DNA of 19,898 nucleotides from UBA7328 sp002471345 (GTDB lineage Bacteria; Bacteroidota; Bacteroidia; Chitinophagales; Saprospiraceae), in assembly GCA_964011275.1 (NCBI GenBank), contig CAXGOB010000087.1, positions 1-19,898 on the forward strand, given 5' to 3'. Shown here one piece after another: positions 8,965 to 17,024 of the stretch. Below the pieces are notes generated by a model. It was not told the origin of the DNA and did no database searches. It saw only the letters and a list, made by a program, of their open reading frames with translations. A program made the position numbers and the translations under genes. How positions within the stretch are numbered: position 1 is the first letter of the stretch; each line of letters begins with the position of its first letter.

Positions 8965-8970
8965 CATTTG
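8963..8970 (+). promoter_or_regulatory. Candidate promoter of the polysaccharide operon, -7 box TACATTTG
   Basis: Perfect match to the Bacteroidota TAnnTTTG element, 19 bases before the ATG of the UDP-glucuronate decarboxylase gene in the 114-bp gap between divergent genes. A start site about 7 bases further on would give a leader of about 12 nt. No convincing -33 TTG is seen. No mirror-image match for the Kdo transferase gene was found in the same gap. Confidence 0.45.
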
Positions 8971-8989
8971 CATATTAATTTTTATTAAT

Positions 8990-9931
8990 ATGAAGAAAGT
9001 TCTAATTACAGGTGGAGCAGGATTTTTAGGCTCTCATCTCTGCGATAGGTTCATCAAGGAAGGATTTCATGTCGTGGCTATGGACAACCTGATCACTGGG
9101 AGTCTTAAGAATATTGAACATCTTTTTCCTCTAAAACAGTTTGAATATTTCCATCATGACGTGAGCAAGTTTGTTCATGTTCCAGGAAATCTTGACTATA
9201 TACTTCATTTTGCAAGCCCTGCAAGTCCTATTGATTATTTAAAAATGCCCATTCAAACTTTGAAAGTAGGATCATTAGGAACCCATAATCTTTTGGGTTT
9301 GGCTAAAGAGAAAAATGCACGCTTACTTATTGCATCCACATCGGAAGTCTATGGAGACCCATTAGTGCACCCTCAAAATGAAGACTATTGGGGTAATGTA
9401 AATCCTATTGGACCTAGGGGTGTGTATGATGAGGCTAAGAGATTCCAAGAAGCAATGACTATGGCATATCATACCTATCATGGTCTAGAAACCAGAATGG
9501 TGAGGATATTTAATACTTATGGCCCTAGAATGAGAGTAAATGACGGTAGAGCCCTGCCTGCATTCTTTTCACAAGCAATAAAGGGAGAAGAGATCACCGT
9601 ATTTGGAGATGGATCACAAACTCGATCATTCTGTTATGTTGATGACTTGGTAGAAGGTATTTACCGTCTATTGAAGAGTGATTATGCATTTCCCGTGAAT
9701 ATTGGAAATCCTTCAGAAATCACAATTTTAGAAGCAGCTCAAGAGGTTATAGATTTAGTAGGCAATTCAAATGCAAAAATAGGCTACAGAGATCTTCCTA
9801 TGGATGACCCCAAAATAAGACAGCCTGATATTACCAGAGCTAAAGAAATATTAAAATGGACACCTATTGTAAATAGAAAAGAGGGTTTCGCAAAGACACT
9901 AGATTATTTTAAAACCGTTGTAAAAGCATGA
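8990..9931 (+). CDS. UDP-glucuronate decarboxylase (UDP-xylose synthase)
   Basis: Extended short-chain dehydrogenase/reductase that converts UDP-glucuronate to UDP-xylose with bound NAD+. The 313 aa protein fits the soluble bacterial UXS form. The Rossmann NAD motif TGGAGFLGSHLCD starts at residue 7. Ser118 and Glu119 lie in STSEVYG (catalytic Ser/Thr and Glu region), and Tyr146 and Lys150 form the YxxxK pair in YDEAKR. FASPASPIDYLKMPI, GPRGVYDEAKR, RIFNTYGPRM and the DGSQTRSFCYVDD stretch are the pattern seen in UXS rather than in GalE or plain RmlB. It is the first gene of an operon: its TGA overlaps the ATG of the next gene by 4 nt (ATGA). The product would supply xylose, or a precursor for 4-keto-pentose sugars, for a surface glycan. 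The UDP-glucose dehydrogenase needed to make its substrate is not in the window. Confidence 0.93.
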   Translation: MKKVLITGGAGFLGSHLCDRFIKEGFHVVAMDNLITGSLKNIEHLFPLKQFEYFHHDVSKFVHVPGNLDYILHFASPASPIDYLKMPIQTLKVGSLGTHNLLGLAKEKNARLLIASTSEVYGDPLVHPQNEDYWGNVNPIGPRGVYDEAKRFQEAMTMAYHTYHGLETRMVRIFNTYGPRMRVNDGRALPAFFSQAIKGEEITVFGDGSQTRSFCYVDDLVEGIYRLLKSDYAFPVNIGNPSEITILEAAQEVIDLVGNSNAKIGYRDLPMDDPKIRQPDITRAKEILKWTPIVNRKEGFAKTLDYFKTVVKA

Positions 9932-10980
9932 GTAAAAGAAATATACTAATTACAGGAGGAGCTGGATTCATTGGAAGCCATGCTGTAAGACTAATGGTGA
10001 ATAAATACCCCAATGATCACATAATCAATTTGGATCTGCTCACCTATGCTGGAAATCTTGAAAATCTAAGTGATATTGAAAGTTCACCTAATTACACTTT
10101 TGTAAAAGGGGATATTATGAATGAATCTGAAATAGAGGCTTTATTTATAAAACATGGCATAACTCATGTCATTCATTTTGCAGCTGAGTCTCATGTAGAT
10201 CGTTCAATTACAGATCCATTAGCATTTCTCAAAACTAACATTCTAGGTACAGTCAACTTAATGCAAGTAGCTAAAAACAATTGGCAAGATAATGAAGATC
10301 ATTGCTTCTACCATGTTTCCACTGATGAGGTATATGGCAGTTTAGGTGCTACTGGGCTATTTACAGAGACAACATCATATGATCCGCAATCACCCTATTC
10401 TGCTTCAAAAGCAAGTAGTGATCATTTTGTAAGAGCATACGCAAATACTTACAAGTTTCCCGTAAAGATATCCAACTGTTCAAATAATTATGGACCTAAT
10501 CAATTTCCAGAAAAACTTCTACCTCTAATCATACATAACATATTAAATAATAAGCCATTACCCGTTTACGGTGATGGTACAAATGTTAGAGATTGGTTAT
10601 ATGTAGAAGATCATATTGAAGCTATTGAAATCATATTTTCAAATGGAAAACTTGGAGAGACCTATAACATTGGTGGGGATAATGAAATTCAAAATATTGA
10701 TTTAGTTAGAACCCTTTGCAAATTGATGGATGAAGAATTAGGAAGAGAAGAAGGTGAATCAGAAAAGTTGATTACTTTCGTGAAGGACAGACCAGGTCAT
10801 GATAAACGCTATGCAATTGATGCAAGTAAAATTAAAAATGAATTAGGATGGACTCCGAGATACACTGTGGATGAAGGTTTGAAAAGCACTCTAAAGTGGT
10901 ATCTCTCCAATAAAGAATGGTTAGAAAATGTTACCTCTGGGAAATATCAAGAATATTACAAAGAGCAATACGGTGCTTAA
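9928..10980 (+). CDS. rfbB: dTDP-glucose 4,6-dehydratase
   Basis: NAD-dependent dehydratase (also RmlB) that makes dTDP-4-keto-6-deoxyglucose, the branch point for dTDP-rhamnose and many deoxy- and amino-sugars. The 350 aa length is normal. TGGAGFIGSHAVR starts at residue 9. The dehydratase active-site pair Asp133-Glu134 lies in STDEVYGSLG, and Tyr157/Lys161 lie in YSASKAS. NCSNNYGPNQFPEKLLPL and DGTNVRDWLYVEDH are characteristic of RmlB. The gene overlaps its upstream neighbour by 4 nt, and its 3' end overlaps the preferred GTG start of the export gene by 8 nt. The companion genes rmlA, rmlC and rmlD are not here, so the final sugar cannot be deduced. Confidence 0.95.
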   Translation: MSKRNILITGGAGFIGSHAVRLMVNKYPNDHIINLDLLTYAGNLENLSDIESSPNYTFVKGDIMNESEIEALFIKHGITHVIHFAAESHVDRSITDPLAFLKTNILGTVNLMQVAKNNWQDNEDHCFYHVSTDEVYGSLGATGLFTETTSYDPQSPYSASKASSDHFVRAYANTYKFPVKISNCSNNYGPNQFPEKLLPLIIHNILNNKPLPVYGDGTNVRDWLYVEDHIEAIEIIFSNGKLGETYNIGGDNEIQNIDLVRTLCKLMDEELGREEGESEKLITFVKDRPGHDKRYAIDASKIKNELGWTPRYTVDEGLKSTLKWYLSNKEWLENVTSGKYQEYYKEQYGA

Positions 10981-13675
10981 ATATTGTTTATTTAGAATAA
11001 CATTCTTTCTCATTCTATTTCTTTCTTGTCTTAGATTATCAGCTCAAATTATTTCTCTTCAGGATCAACTCACAACTGAGTTGGACAAGCATGGTCTTGA
11101 TTATCAAGAGGTCAGAGAAGCTTTATTCGTTCGTGGATATGATATAGAAACCATGACGGAACTAACCCCAGACCAAGTTGATGATATACGAGAAATCATT
11201 CAATTTCTTATTGCTCAGAAAAGATCCAATACGGCTCAATTTCTAGTTGATTCCATTGCGATTGACACCATCGTCCAAGGTGAAGAGAATGAGGAAGAAA
11301 TAAATGAACTAAATCCAGAATTAGTAGAAGATATTGAACATCAAGTATTTGGTCATAATTTGTATAAACTTGATCAATTTTCACCAATAGAGCCAGTTGA
11401 AGACCTTTTAGTTCCGGCGAATTATATTCTTGGCGTAGGTGACGAAGTTGTGATTTCCATTTTTGGTAGAAATGCCCAATTAGAACAGGAATATCGAGTG
11501 GGTGATGATGGGGCTATAAGAATAAACGACAATCGAAATAGAGTATCATTAACAGGCCTCAATATCGATCAGGCATCTAGAAAACTTATCGCTGTTTTCC
11601 AGAATTTTATGATTTTTAGTAGAGATGAATTCAGTCTAAAAGTTCGGGGAAGTAAGACGGCAAGAGTAGAAATATTTGGCGAGGTGAATCTTCCTGGATC
11701 ATATACATTATCCGCATTCAATTCAGTTTTTAGCGCTATATCTGCTGCAGATGGTCCTACTAATGCTGCTTCTCTTAGGAATATTAAACTGATAAGGAGC
11801 AATGGAATAGTCGAAGTATTAGACTTTTATAAATGGATTACAGAGCCTAAAAGCAGAAAAAGTATATACCTAGAAAACGGAGACATAATTCATGTGCCAA
11901 TAAGCTCATTCAGAGTAGAACTACTAGGAGAAGTGAGAAGGCCAATGCTTTATGATGGAAAAGAAGGAGAAGGTATTATGAGTATACTTCAATATGCTGG
12001 AGGATTGACCTCTAATGCCTATTTGAATAATTTTCAGTTGGTACGACAGGATGGAACTGCAAGAGGCATAGTTGATATAGAGTATTTAGATCTATTTAAT
12101 TCAAATGATGATTTTGAATTGCAGGATGGTGATGTGGTCACAATTTCTCCAATTGCAGAAGAAATAGAAAATTATGTAAGAGTAACAGGTGATGTACGTA
12201 ATGAAGGAGATTATCAATTGGTCACAGGGATGAAAGTATTTGATCTCTTAGGAAAGGCAAAATTAAAAGAATCATCTAGAACTGACATTGCCTATCTCAT
12301 TAGAAGAGGAGAGAATGAACTCTTTGAAATTGAAGCTTTAGATCTAGATCAGATTTTAAATGATATAAGTAGCCCTCAGAATTTCTTGCTCAGGAATAAA
12401 GATGAGATTGTCATATACACCAAGTCACGATTCATTGATGAGGCATTTGTTGAAATTACAGGTGCTGTCAGATTTCCAGACACATTGAATCATGATGCTT
12501 CTGGAAATTTAAAAATATCAGATTATATCAATATGGCAGGTGGATTAAGAAAAGATGCTACCGCTTTTGCCCATGTATATAGGGTAAATCCCTTAAATCC
12601 AAGTATTGAAGAGTATAAAAGAGTCGACTTAAATAGAGCATTTTCAAACCCTAATTCTGTTGACAACATGATTCTGGATGCTTATGATTCAGTATATGTC
12701 TACTCTTTAGATGAGTTCACTGAAGAAAGAACAATTCAGGTCAGTGGAGCGGTAAATAGTCCAGGAGAGTTTTCTTTTGGTCAGGGCATGACATTAGCCG
12801 ATGCAATCATTTTGGCTGGTGGTTTTAAACTCTCATCTGCTACTAATGAAATTGAAGTTTCAAGAGTAATTATAGAAGAAAATAAGCCCACTAGCATTCA
12901 AGTCAACAAAGTACAAGCTGATCATGATATCAATGCTTTAGCAAAATCAAATTCTGATATAGAGTTGATGCCATTTGACATCATTTTTGTTAGAGATGTT
13001 CCAGAATTTGAACTTCAGCAAGTGATAGAAATAGAGGGAGAAGTGAGATTGCCTGGAAAATATAGTCTCATAAAAAGTAATGAGACTGTGTATGATTTAA
13101 TAAGTAGAGCAGGTGGGGTGACAGAAGAGGCATTTCTGTCCGGAGCTCAGTTGTATAGACAAGAAGATAGCCTTGGGTATATCGTAATGAGACTTGACGA
13201 AGTTCTAAAAGATGCTAATTCCAAATACAACTACAATTTGAAAAACGGTGACATCATATCTATTCCGGAGAGAAAAGACTATGTCACTATAAGAGGAGCA
13301 ACCAGAGCCGTGGAGGCTGTAGATCGTGATATACTAGGCCCTAATAATGAAGTTTCTGTCCCATATCACTCTGGTAAAAATGCTAAATTTTATATTGATT
13401 ATTATGCAGGAGGGTTTGCGCCAAGAGCTGATAAAAAGAAAGTATTTGTAAGACATCCAAATGGTGAAGTGAGGCAAGTAGAAAAGCGTGCATTGATCGC
13501 AAACAAATACCCAGAAGTAAGAGAAGGTTCTGTCATTACAGTAGGTTACAAAGAGGTAAATCTTCTTGCCCAAAGTGATGATAAAAAAGTAGATTTTACT
13601 AAAGTATTAGGTGATTCTGTCGGTCAGGCCATGTCAATTTTGACCCTTATTCTACTTGTCCAAAGGTTAGACTAG
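10973..13675 (+). CDS. Large multi-SLBB polysaccharide export protein (Wza-like family)
   Basis: Predicted envelope protein for export of capsule or exopolysaccharide. I prefer GTG 10973 (900 aa, 8-nt overlap with rfbB) because it directly precedes a classic signal peptide, LKYCLFRITFFLILFLSCLRLSAQ split across a basic start, hydrophobic core and SAQ cleavage region; the in-frame ATG at 10928 would add 15 polar residues and a 53-nt overlap. After a helical N-terminal region there is a polysaccharide export (PES) domain at about 145-225 (NYILGVGDEVVISIFGR). About seven SLBB-like units then begin near residues 229, 318, 401, 491, 586, 684 and 769, with the repeated pattern (V/I)xxxGxVxxPGxY...AGG. 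The C-terminus ends in a hydrophobic stretch (MSILTLILLV). Classical Wza has about 380 aa and two SLBB domains, so this is a long Bacteroidota-type version. No Wzz/Wzc-type copolymerase follows it. Confidence 0.88.
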   Translation: MLKYCLFRITFFLILFLSCLRLSAQIISLQDQLTTELDKHGLDYQEVREALFVRGYDIETMTELTPDQVDDIREIIQFLIAQKRSNTAQFLVDSIAIDTIVQGEENEEEINELNPELVEDIEHQVFGHNLYKLDQFSPIEPVEDLLVPANYILGVGDEVVISIFGRNAQLEQEYRVGDDGAIRINDNRNRVSLTGLNIDQASRKLIAVFQNFMIFSRDEFSLKVRGSKTARVEIFGEVNLPGSYTLSAFNSVFSAISAADGPTNAASLRNIKLIRSNGIVEVLDFYKWITEPKSRKSIYLENGDIIHVPISSFRVELLGEVRRPMLYDGKEGEGIMSILQYAGGLTSNAYLNNFQLVRQDGTARGIVDIEYLDLFNSNDDFELQDGDVVTISPIAEEIENYVRVTGDVRNEGDYQLVTGMKVFDLLGKAKLKESSRTDIAYLIRRGENELFEIEALDLDQILNDISSPQNFLLRNKDEIVIYTKSRFIDEAFVEITGAVRFPDTLNHDASGNLKISDYINMAGGLRKDATAFAHVYRVNPLNPSIEEYKRVDLNRAFSNPNSVDNMILDAYDSVYVYSLDEFTEERTIQVSGAVNSPGEFSFGQGMTLADAIILAGGFKLSSATNEIEVSRVIIEENKPTSIQVNKVQADHDINALAKSNSDIELMPFDIIFVRDVPEFELQQVIEIEGEVRLPGKYSLIKSNETVYDLISRAGGVTEEAFLSGAQLYRQEDSLGYIVMRLDEVLKDANSKYNYNLKNGDIISIPERKDYVTIRGATRAVEAVDRDILGPNNEVSVPYHSGKNAKFYIDYYAGGFAPRADKKKVFVRHPNGEVRQVEKRALIANKYPEVREGSVITVGYKEVNLLAQSDDKKVDFTKVLGDSVGQAMSILTLILLVQRLD

Positions 13676-13714
13676 AAAAGTCAATAATTTCTATTAAGGC
13701 AAAACAATTCAATA

Positions 13715-14080
13715 ATGAATATTCTATTTTACATTTTGCTAATCGTATATGCTGGATTTTACATTTATGCTGGATATGCACATTACAAGAAGGCTTGGTT
13801 CTTTTACAAAATTACTCCACCTCTAATTCAGAAGTGGAAAAAGCCTATAAACGTAATAGTAGGAATAGCTGAGGTTCTAGGCGGTATAGGCTTACTTATT
13901 CCTCAAACCCGAGTAATTGCAGCTTGGGGTATTATTGCGTTACTCATCGCAGTATTTCCTGCCAATGTCTATATGGCAACATCTAAAGGTGCAGGCATGA
14001 AAATTAATCAAACATTTTTATGGATTAGACTACCTCTACAATTCGTATTGATTGGTTGGGCATATTTTTACACATTATAG
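13715..14080 (+). CDS. Small DoxX-like integral membrane protein
   Basis: A 121 aa protein with about four hydrophobic segments (roughly residues 3-20, 44-63, 68-88 and 101-119), so an inner-membrane protein. The central segment NVIVGIAEVLGGIGLLIP, the following TRVIAAWG and IALLIAVFPANVYMA match the DoxX-like/COG4270 family of small membrane proteins. Biochemical function in this family is generally unsettled; some members are linked to quinone or thiol redox processes. It lies 39 bp after the SLBB gene, on the same strand, without a recognisable promoter, so it may be read through from the polysaccharide operon, though a functional link is not evident. Confidence 0.8.
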   Translation: MNILFYILLIVYAGFYIYAGYAHYKKAWFFYKITPPLIQKWKKPINVIVGIAEVLGGIGLLIPQTRVIAAWGIIALLIAVFPANVYMATSKGAGMKINQTFLWIRLPLQFVLIGWAYFYTL

Positions 14081-14100
14081 TTTATTCATTTCTAAGTAAT

Positions 14101-15223
14101 TTGAAAGTTGTTATATGTCCTGATTAATATAAAGGATGTGCATCAGCCACTGAAGTATCAAGCCATCAAAAGAGGAATACTAGAATATGATGATTCTATA
14201 GAGATTTTAAGTTGTCCTTTAGCAGATGGATAAGAAGGTTCCCTTGATGCTCTGAAAAGTTCTCTGTCGCTAAATTCCTCAAGGATTGAAGTATATGATC
14301 CTATTGGAAGAGAAATCCAGGCAGAAAATCTCACAGATGGCAAACTAGCTTTTATTGAAATGTCCGTTGCTTCTGGGCATCAGTTTTTAGAATGAGATGA
14401 GTTCAAACCCTTAGATGCGAACTAATTGGAACTGGTCAACTCATTAAACATGCCGTTTCAAACGGAAACAAAAATATCTTTTTATTCATTGGAGGAAGTG
14501 CCACAACTGATTGCGGTATTGGTTTGGTCTCAGCATTAGGTTTTGAGTTCTTAGATCACAAAAGGTAAAGTTCTTAAACCTTCAGGTAACACTATGCAAT
14601 TTGTCGACTGAATAAACTCTGACGAGGTACATGACCAATTTATAAATAGAAAATTAATCATTGTCTGCGATGTCAAAGATCCATCATTTGGCCCTTTAGG
14701 TGCCGCACAGATTTATAGAGCTCAAAAAGGAGCTTCTGTATCATAAATAAACCTTTTTGGAAATAGGGCTGAAAAGTATGGCAGCAGTCATAAAAAGAGA
14801 TTTGAACAAAGATATTTCTAGGTTAGAAGGGGCTAGAGATACTGGTGGAGTAGGGGGTGGAAGCTTTGCATTTTTGAATGCATCTATACAATCTGGAACT
14901 CAAACAATTCTCGATATTTCGAAGTTTAATGTGATTGCCCATGATGCTGATTTATTAATTACGGGAGAAGGAGAACTGGATGAATAATTTTTAGACGGAA
15001 AGGTGATTTCTGGTGTTCGAGATTTCTCTATTAAAAAAAAATATAATATGGAGGTATCTGCGAAAAGATAGATGCCAGTTCTATTTCAAAAGAAAGAATT
15101 GGTGCTACGTTTTTAAAAGATATTTCATTAATCGCAAATTCAATTGAAGACTCAATGAAAAACGTCTTATCTCTTGTTCAAAATGCTGCTTTCCAAGCAA
15201 TACAAAAATTTGCTACCAAATAA
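14101..15223 (+). pseudogene. Decayed glycerate kinase gene
   Basis: Remnant of a GlxK/GarK-type glycerate kinase (phosphorylates glycerate with ATP), readable over its full length only by switching frames. In order one sees: KVVICPD-stop-YKGCASATEVS for the N-terminal APDSFKG region; IKRGIL and PLADG-stop-EG for the usual PLADGGEG; FIEMSVASG; LIGTGQLIKHAV; IGGSATTDCGIG; CDVKDPSFGPLGAAQIY with RAQKGA; GGVGGGSFAFLNA; DLLITGEGELDE-stop; and a final AIQKFATK-stop. In-frame stops lie at 14125, 14231, 14393, 14609, 14744 and 14985. The coding frame shifts about five times (near 14161, 14420, 14561, 14750 and 15050). The likely original ATG is now TTG at 14101. The damage is too extensive for sequencing error. 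The open stretch 14757-14987 is a piece of this relic and not a gene. Confidence 0.9.
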
Positions 15224-15232
15224 CTAAATCCT

Positions 15233-16306
15233 CTATTTTAAACTGAGATGACTGTCATCACAGAAAGGAGGAGTTTTGGTCAGCTTACAGGTACACAAGC
15301 TTACTTTTCTCTTTTTATTTATATCCACTATCATAGGCTTAAATTTACTTCCATGATGTGAACCATTACAAAATGGTTGATCCTTACTAAACCCACATTG
15401 ACAATACAAATAAGTCCCAGGATCTAATTCAGTCTTTAATGGTTCTGTACCTGTATTTTTCACTTTTTTAAAGCTAGAACTCAATTCACTTTCTGGTTGC
15501 TTCTCTTTAATAAATGGATAAAATACTTGAGAAGTCCACTTGTCTAGAGTATCTGTTTGAAGTCCATAGACCGATGGGAATTGTCTGGTAAATTTAGCTG
15601 TTCCAAACATTTGATCCCAGAGTGAAAATGTGTTTCCAAAATTTCCATTTGGATCAGAAATGTGATCATCTTGAGCTCTTCCATGATGACCATGATGGAA
15701 TGCTGGAGTTATTATTATATGTTCAATAATCCAAGCTATTGGATGTAGAAATTTGTATTTATACAATACTTCATCCCATTTCCATGTACTATGAACACTT
15801 GTTACTACGATCTGTTTGAAAATCAAACCCAACGCTGCTGCCATACCTAAGCCGAGAAAAGTAGAAATGCCAACCCACCACAGATTAGGCATGATTAGAT
15901 AATAAACCCAGCTATTTCTATATGAAGTAAGTATGCCCATTTCTTTAGCTGCATGGTGTACTCTGTGATGTTTCCATAACCAATCATATTCATGGGCTGA
16001 ACGATGATACCAATATTGAGCTACATCATCAATTAGTATATAAAATGGAAAAGCTAACCATAATGTCCATCCTGATAAAATACCCGCAACACTGGGAAAA
16101 AGTGTACTTCCTATTATGTAAATAACTGTTACAAGTAATGCCTTTGTAAATGCTACTACAAAAAAACCAATAGATTCCATAATCCAGTCATCCTTTCTTC
16201 TGTCGGAATTACTGTAGTGCCCAAGAATAGTCTCGACAGCACCAAATGAAAACAAAATTCCTAGAACCAAATAAAGGTCAATATTTGGTATGTTAAGCCA
16301 CTCCAT
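15233..16306 (-). CDS. Sterol desaturase/fatty acid hydroxylase-family protein fused to two CDGSH iron-sulfur domains
   Basis: A 357 aa membrane protein with two parts. Residues about 1-240 form a membrane di-iron hydroxylase of the sterol desaturase/fatty acid hydroxylase superfamily: hydrophobic segments near 9-27, 45-70, 79-94 and 134-168, with histidine clusters HRSAH (101-105), HHRVHH (113-118), His172 and HHGHH (204-208) that would bind the two irons. Residues about 285-357 contain two CDGSH-type [2Fe-2S] sites with the 3-Cys/1-His pattern: Cys302, Cys304, Cys313, His317 and Cys338, Cys340, Cys349, His353. The likely activity is O2-dependent hydroxylation or desaturation of a lipid; the substrate is unknown. 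The CDGSH part could deliver electrons to the di-iron centre (inference). It has a perfect -7 box 25 bases upstream and lies downstream of a Crp-like regulator on the same strand. Confidence 0.88.
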   Translation of the reverse strand: MEWLNIPNIDLYLVLGILFSFGAVETILGHYSNSDRRKDDWIMESIGFFVVAFTKALLVTVIYIIGSTLFPSVAGILSGWTLWLAFPFYILIDDVAQYWYHRSAHEYDWLWKHHRVHHAAKEMGILTSYRNSWVYYLIMPNLWWVGISTFLGLGMAAALGLIFKQIVVTSVHSTWKWDEVLYKYKFLHPIAWIIEHIIITPAFHHGHHGRAQDDHISDPNGNFGNTFSLWDQMFGTAKFTRQFPSVYGLQTDTLDKWTSQVFYPFIKEKQPESELSSSFKKVKNTGTEPLKTELDPGTYLYCQCGFSKDQPFCNGSHHGSKFKPMIVDINKKRKVSLCTCKLTKTPPFCDDSHLSLK

Positions 16307-16330
16307 TTTTCTTCACTTTTGATTGATGAG

Positions 16331-16338
16331 CAAATTTA
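16331..16338 (-). promoter_or_regulatory. Candidate promoter of the hydroxylase-CDGSH gene, -7 box TAAATTTG
   Basis: On the minus strand the sequence is TAAATTTG, a perfect TAnnTTTG match, 24 bases upstream of the ATG at 16306 and inside the 64-bp gap after the Crp-like gene. A minus-strand TTG exists at 16367-16365 but is about 26 bases from the -7 box, longer than the usual spacing, so only the -7 part is well supported. Confidence 0.4.
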
Positions 16339-16370
16339 ATATTGCCAATTATCAGGTAAGTATACAAGTG

Positions 16371-16961
16371 TTAATTCTTTCTGGTAGACTTTCTCTTTAT
16401 AATTCTGGATAGAGATACAGAAGTCATCCCAAGGTAGTTGGCAATATGTTTATTATAAGCTGTTTGAAAAAATGAAGGTGTCTGTGAAAGCAACTCTTCA
16501 TACCTCTTTTCAGGATTTAAATCGATCAGAGATTCAACTCGTCCGATCAGAGTCAATATATTTTCTTGTAGCGCTCCTATCCAAAGATTCATAAGATTTG
16601 GATGAGTTTTCATGATTTCATCTAAGTCCTTTTTATGAAAGATCAAATATTTAGATCTTGGCATTGCTTCAAATGAAAATTTAGTGGGTTCATGATTAAA
16701 AAGGCTTTCTGGTGCTCCTGTAATCGTATTCTCAGGTCTTAGAAAAATATTTTTTTCGTCTCCTTTTTCATTAATAAAAAAACCTCTTATCATTCCTTTC
16801 AGTAAAAAAAGAATTGAATCATTTACCGTGCCTGATTCGATTAGTATTTTTTTCTTTGGTGTACTCACATACTCAGAAATTGACAATAGCGCCTCAATGT
16901 CATTTTCATCCAAGGACTTAAAAGAGGACAAAAGAGTAGATTTTAAATCTGAGTTTGTCAT
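16371..16961 (-). CDS. Crp/Fnr-family transcriptional regulator
   Basis: A 196 aa DNA-binding regulator. The N-terminal cyclic-nucleotide-binding-like beta-roll spans about residues 20-120 (ILIESGTVNDSILFLLKGMIRGFF, then NIFLRPENTITG). A long dimer helix follows (about 112-145). The C-terminal HTH of the Crp family, KHIANYLGMTSVSLSRIIKR, covers 171-190. The phosphate-binding cassette of true Crp (GE...RS/T) is replaced here by TGAPESLFNHEPTKF, with no Arg-Ser/Thr pair, so cAMP binding is doubtful and the ligand unknown. There are no Cys residues of the Fnr type. It is divergent from the acetoacetyl-CoA synthetase gene (106-bp gap) and upstream of the hydroxylase gene, so either may be a target; that is inference. 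Confidence 0.9.
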   Translation of the reverse strand: MTNSDLKSTLLSSFKSLDENDIEALLSISEYVSTPKKKILIESGTVNDSILFLLKGMIRGFFINEKGDEKNIFLRPENTITGAPESLFNHEPTKFSFEAMPRSKYLIFHKKDLDEIMKTHPNLMNLWIGALQENILTLIGRVESLIDLNPEKRYEELLSQTPSFFQTAYNKHIANYLGMTSVSLSRIIKRKSTRKN

Positions 16962-17016
16962 CCTCGTAAGATAAATCTTTTGCTCAACATGATGTAATTT
17001 CTTTTCTTATTCCAAT

Positions 17017-17024
17017 TTCCTTTG
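17017..17024 (+). promoter_or_regulatory. Possible weak -7 box before the acetoacetyl-CoA synthetase gene
   Basis: TTCCTTTG differs from TAnnTTTG at one base and lies 43 bases before the ATG at 17068 in the divergent 106-bp gap shared with the Crp-like regulator. No -33 element or convincing operator palindrome is seen in this gap. Confidence 0.2.

Noticed and set aside
8947..8970. Intrinsic terminator
   Set aside because: The hairpin has only 6-bp arms and no immediate T-run on the plus strand; it sits at the operon start and not after a gene.
8876..8989. Frameshifted N-terminal anchor of the Kdo transferase
   Set aside because: The other two minus-strand frames hit stops within a few codons and show no hydrophobic anchor-like sequence, so a simple frameshift does not explain the short N-terminus.
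10928..10930. ATG start for the SLBB protein
   Set aside because: It would add 15 polar residues before the signal peptide and a 53-nt overlap with rfbB; GTG 10973 gives a standard signal peptide. It remains possible.
14158..14343. Minus-strand open frame of 61 codons
   Set aside because: It lies antisense to the recognisable glycerate kinase relic and has no family resemblance or start context.
14757..14987. Open frame of 76 codons
   Set aside because: It is an internal fragment of the glycerate kinase relic (GGVGGGSFAFL, DLLITGEGELD) starting at a TTG, and is not an independent gene.
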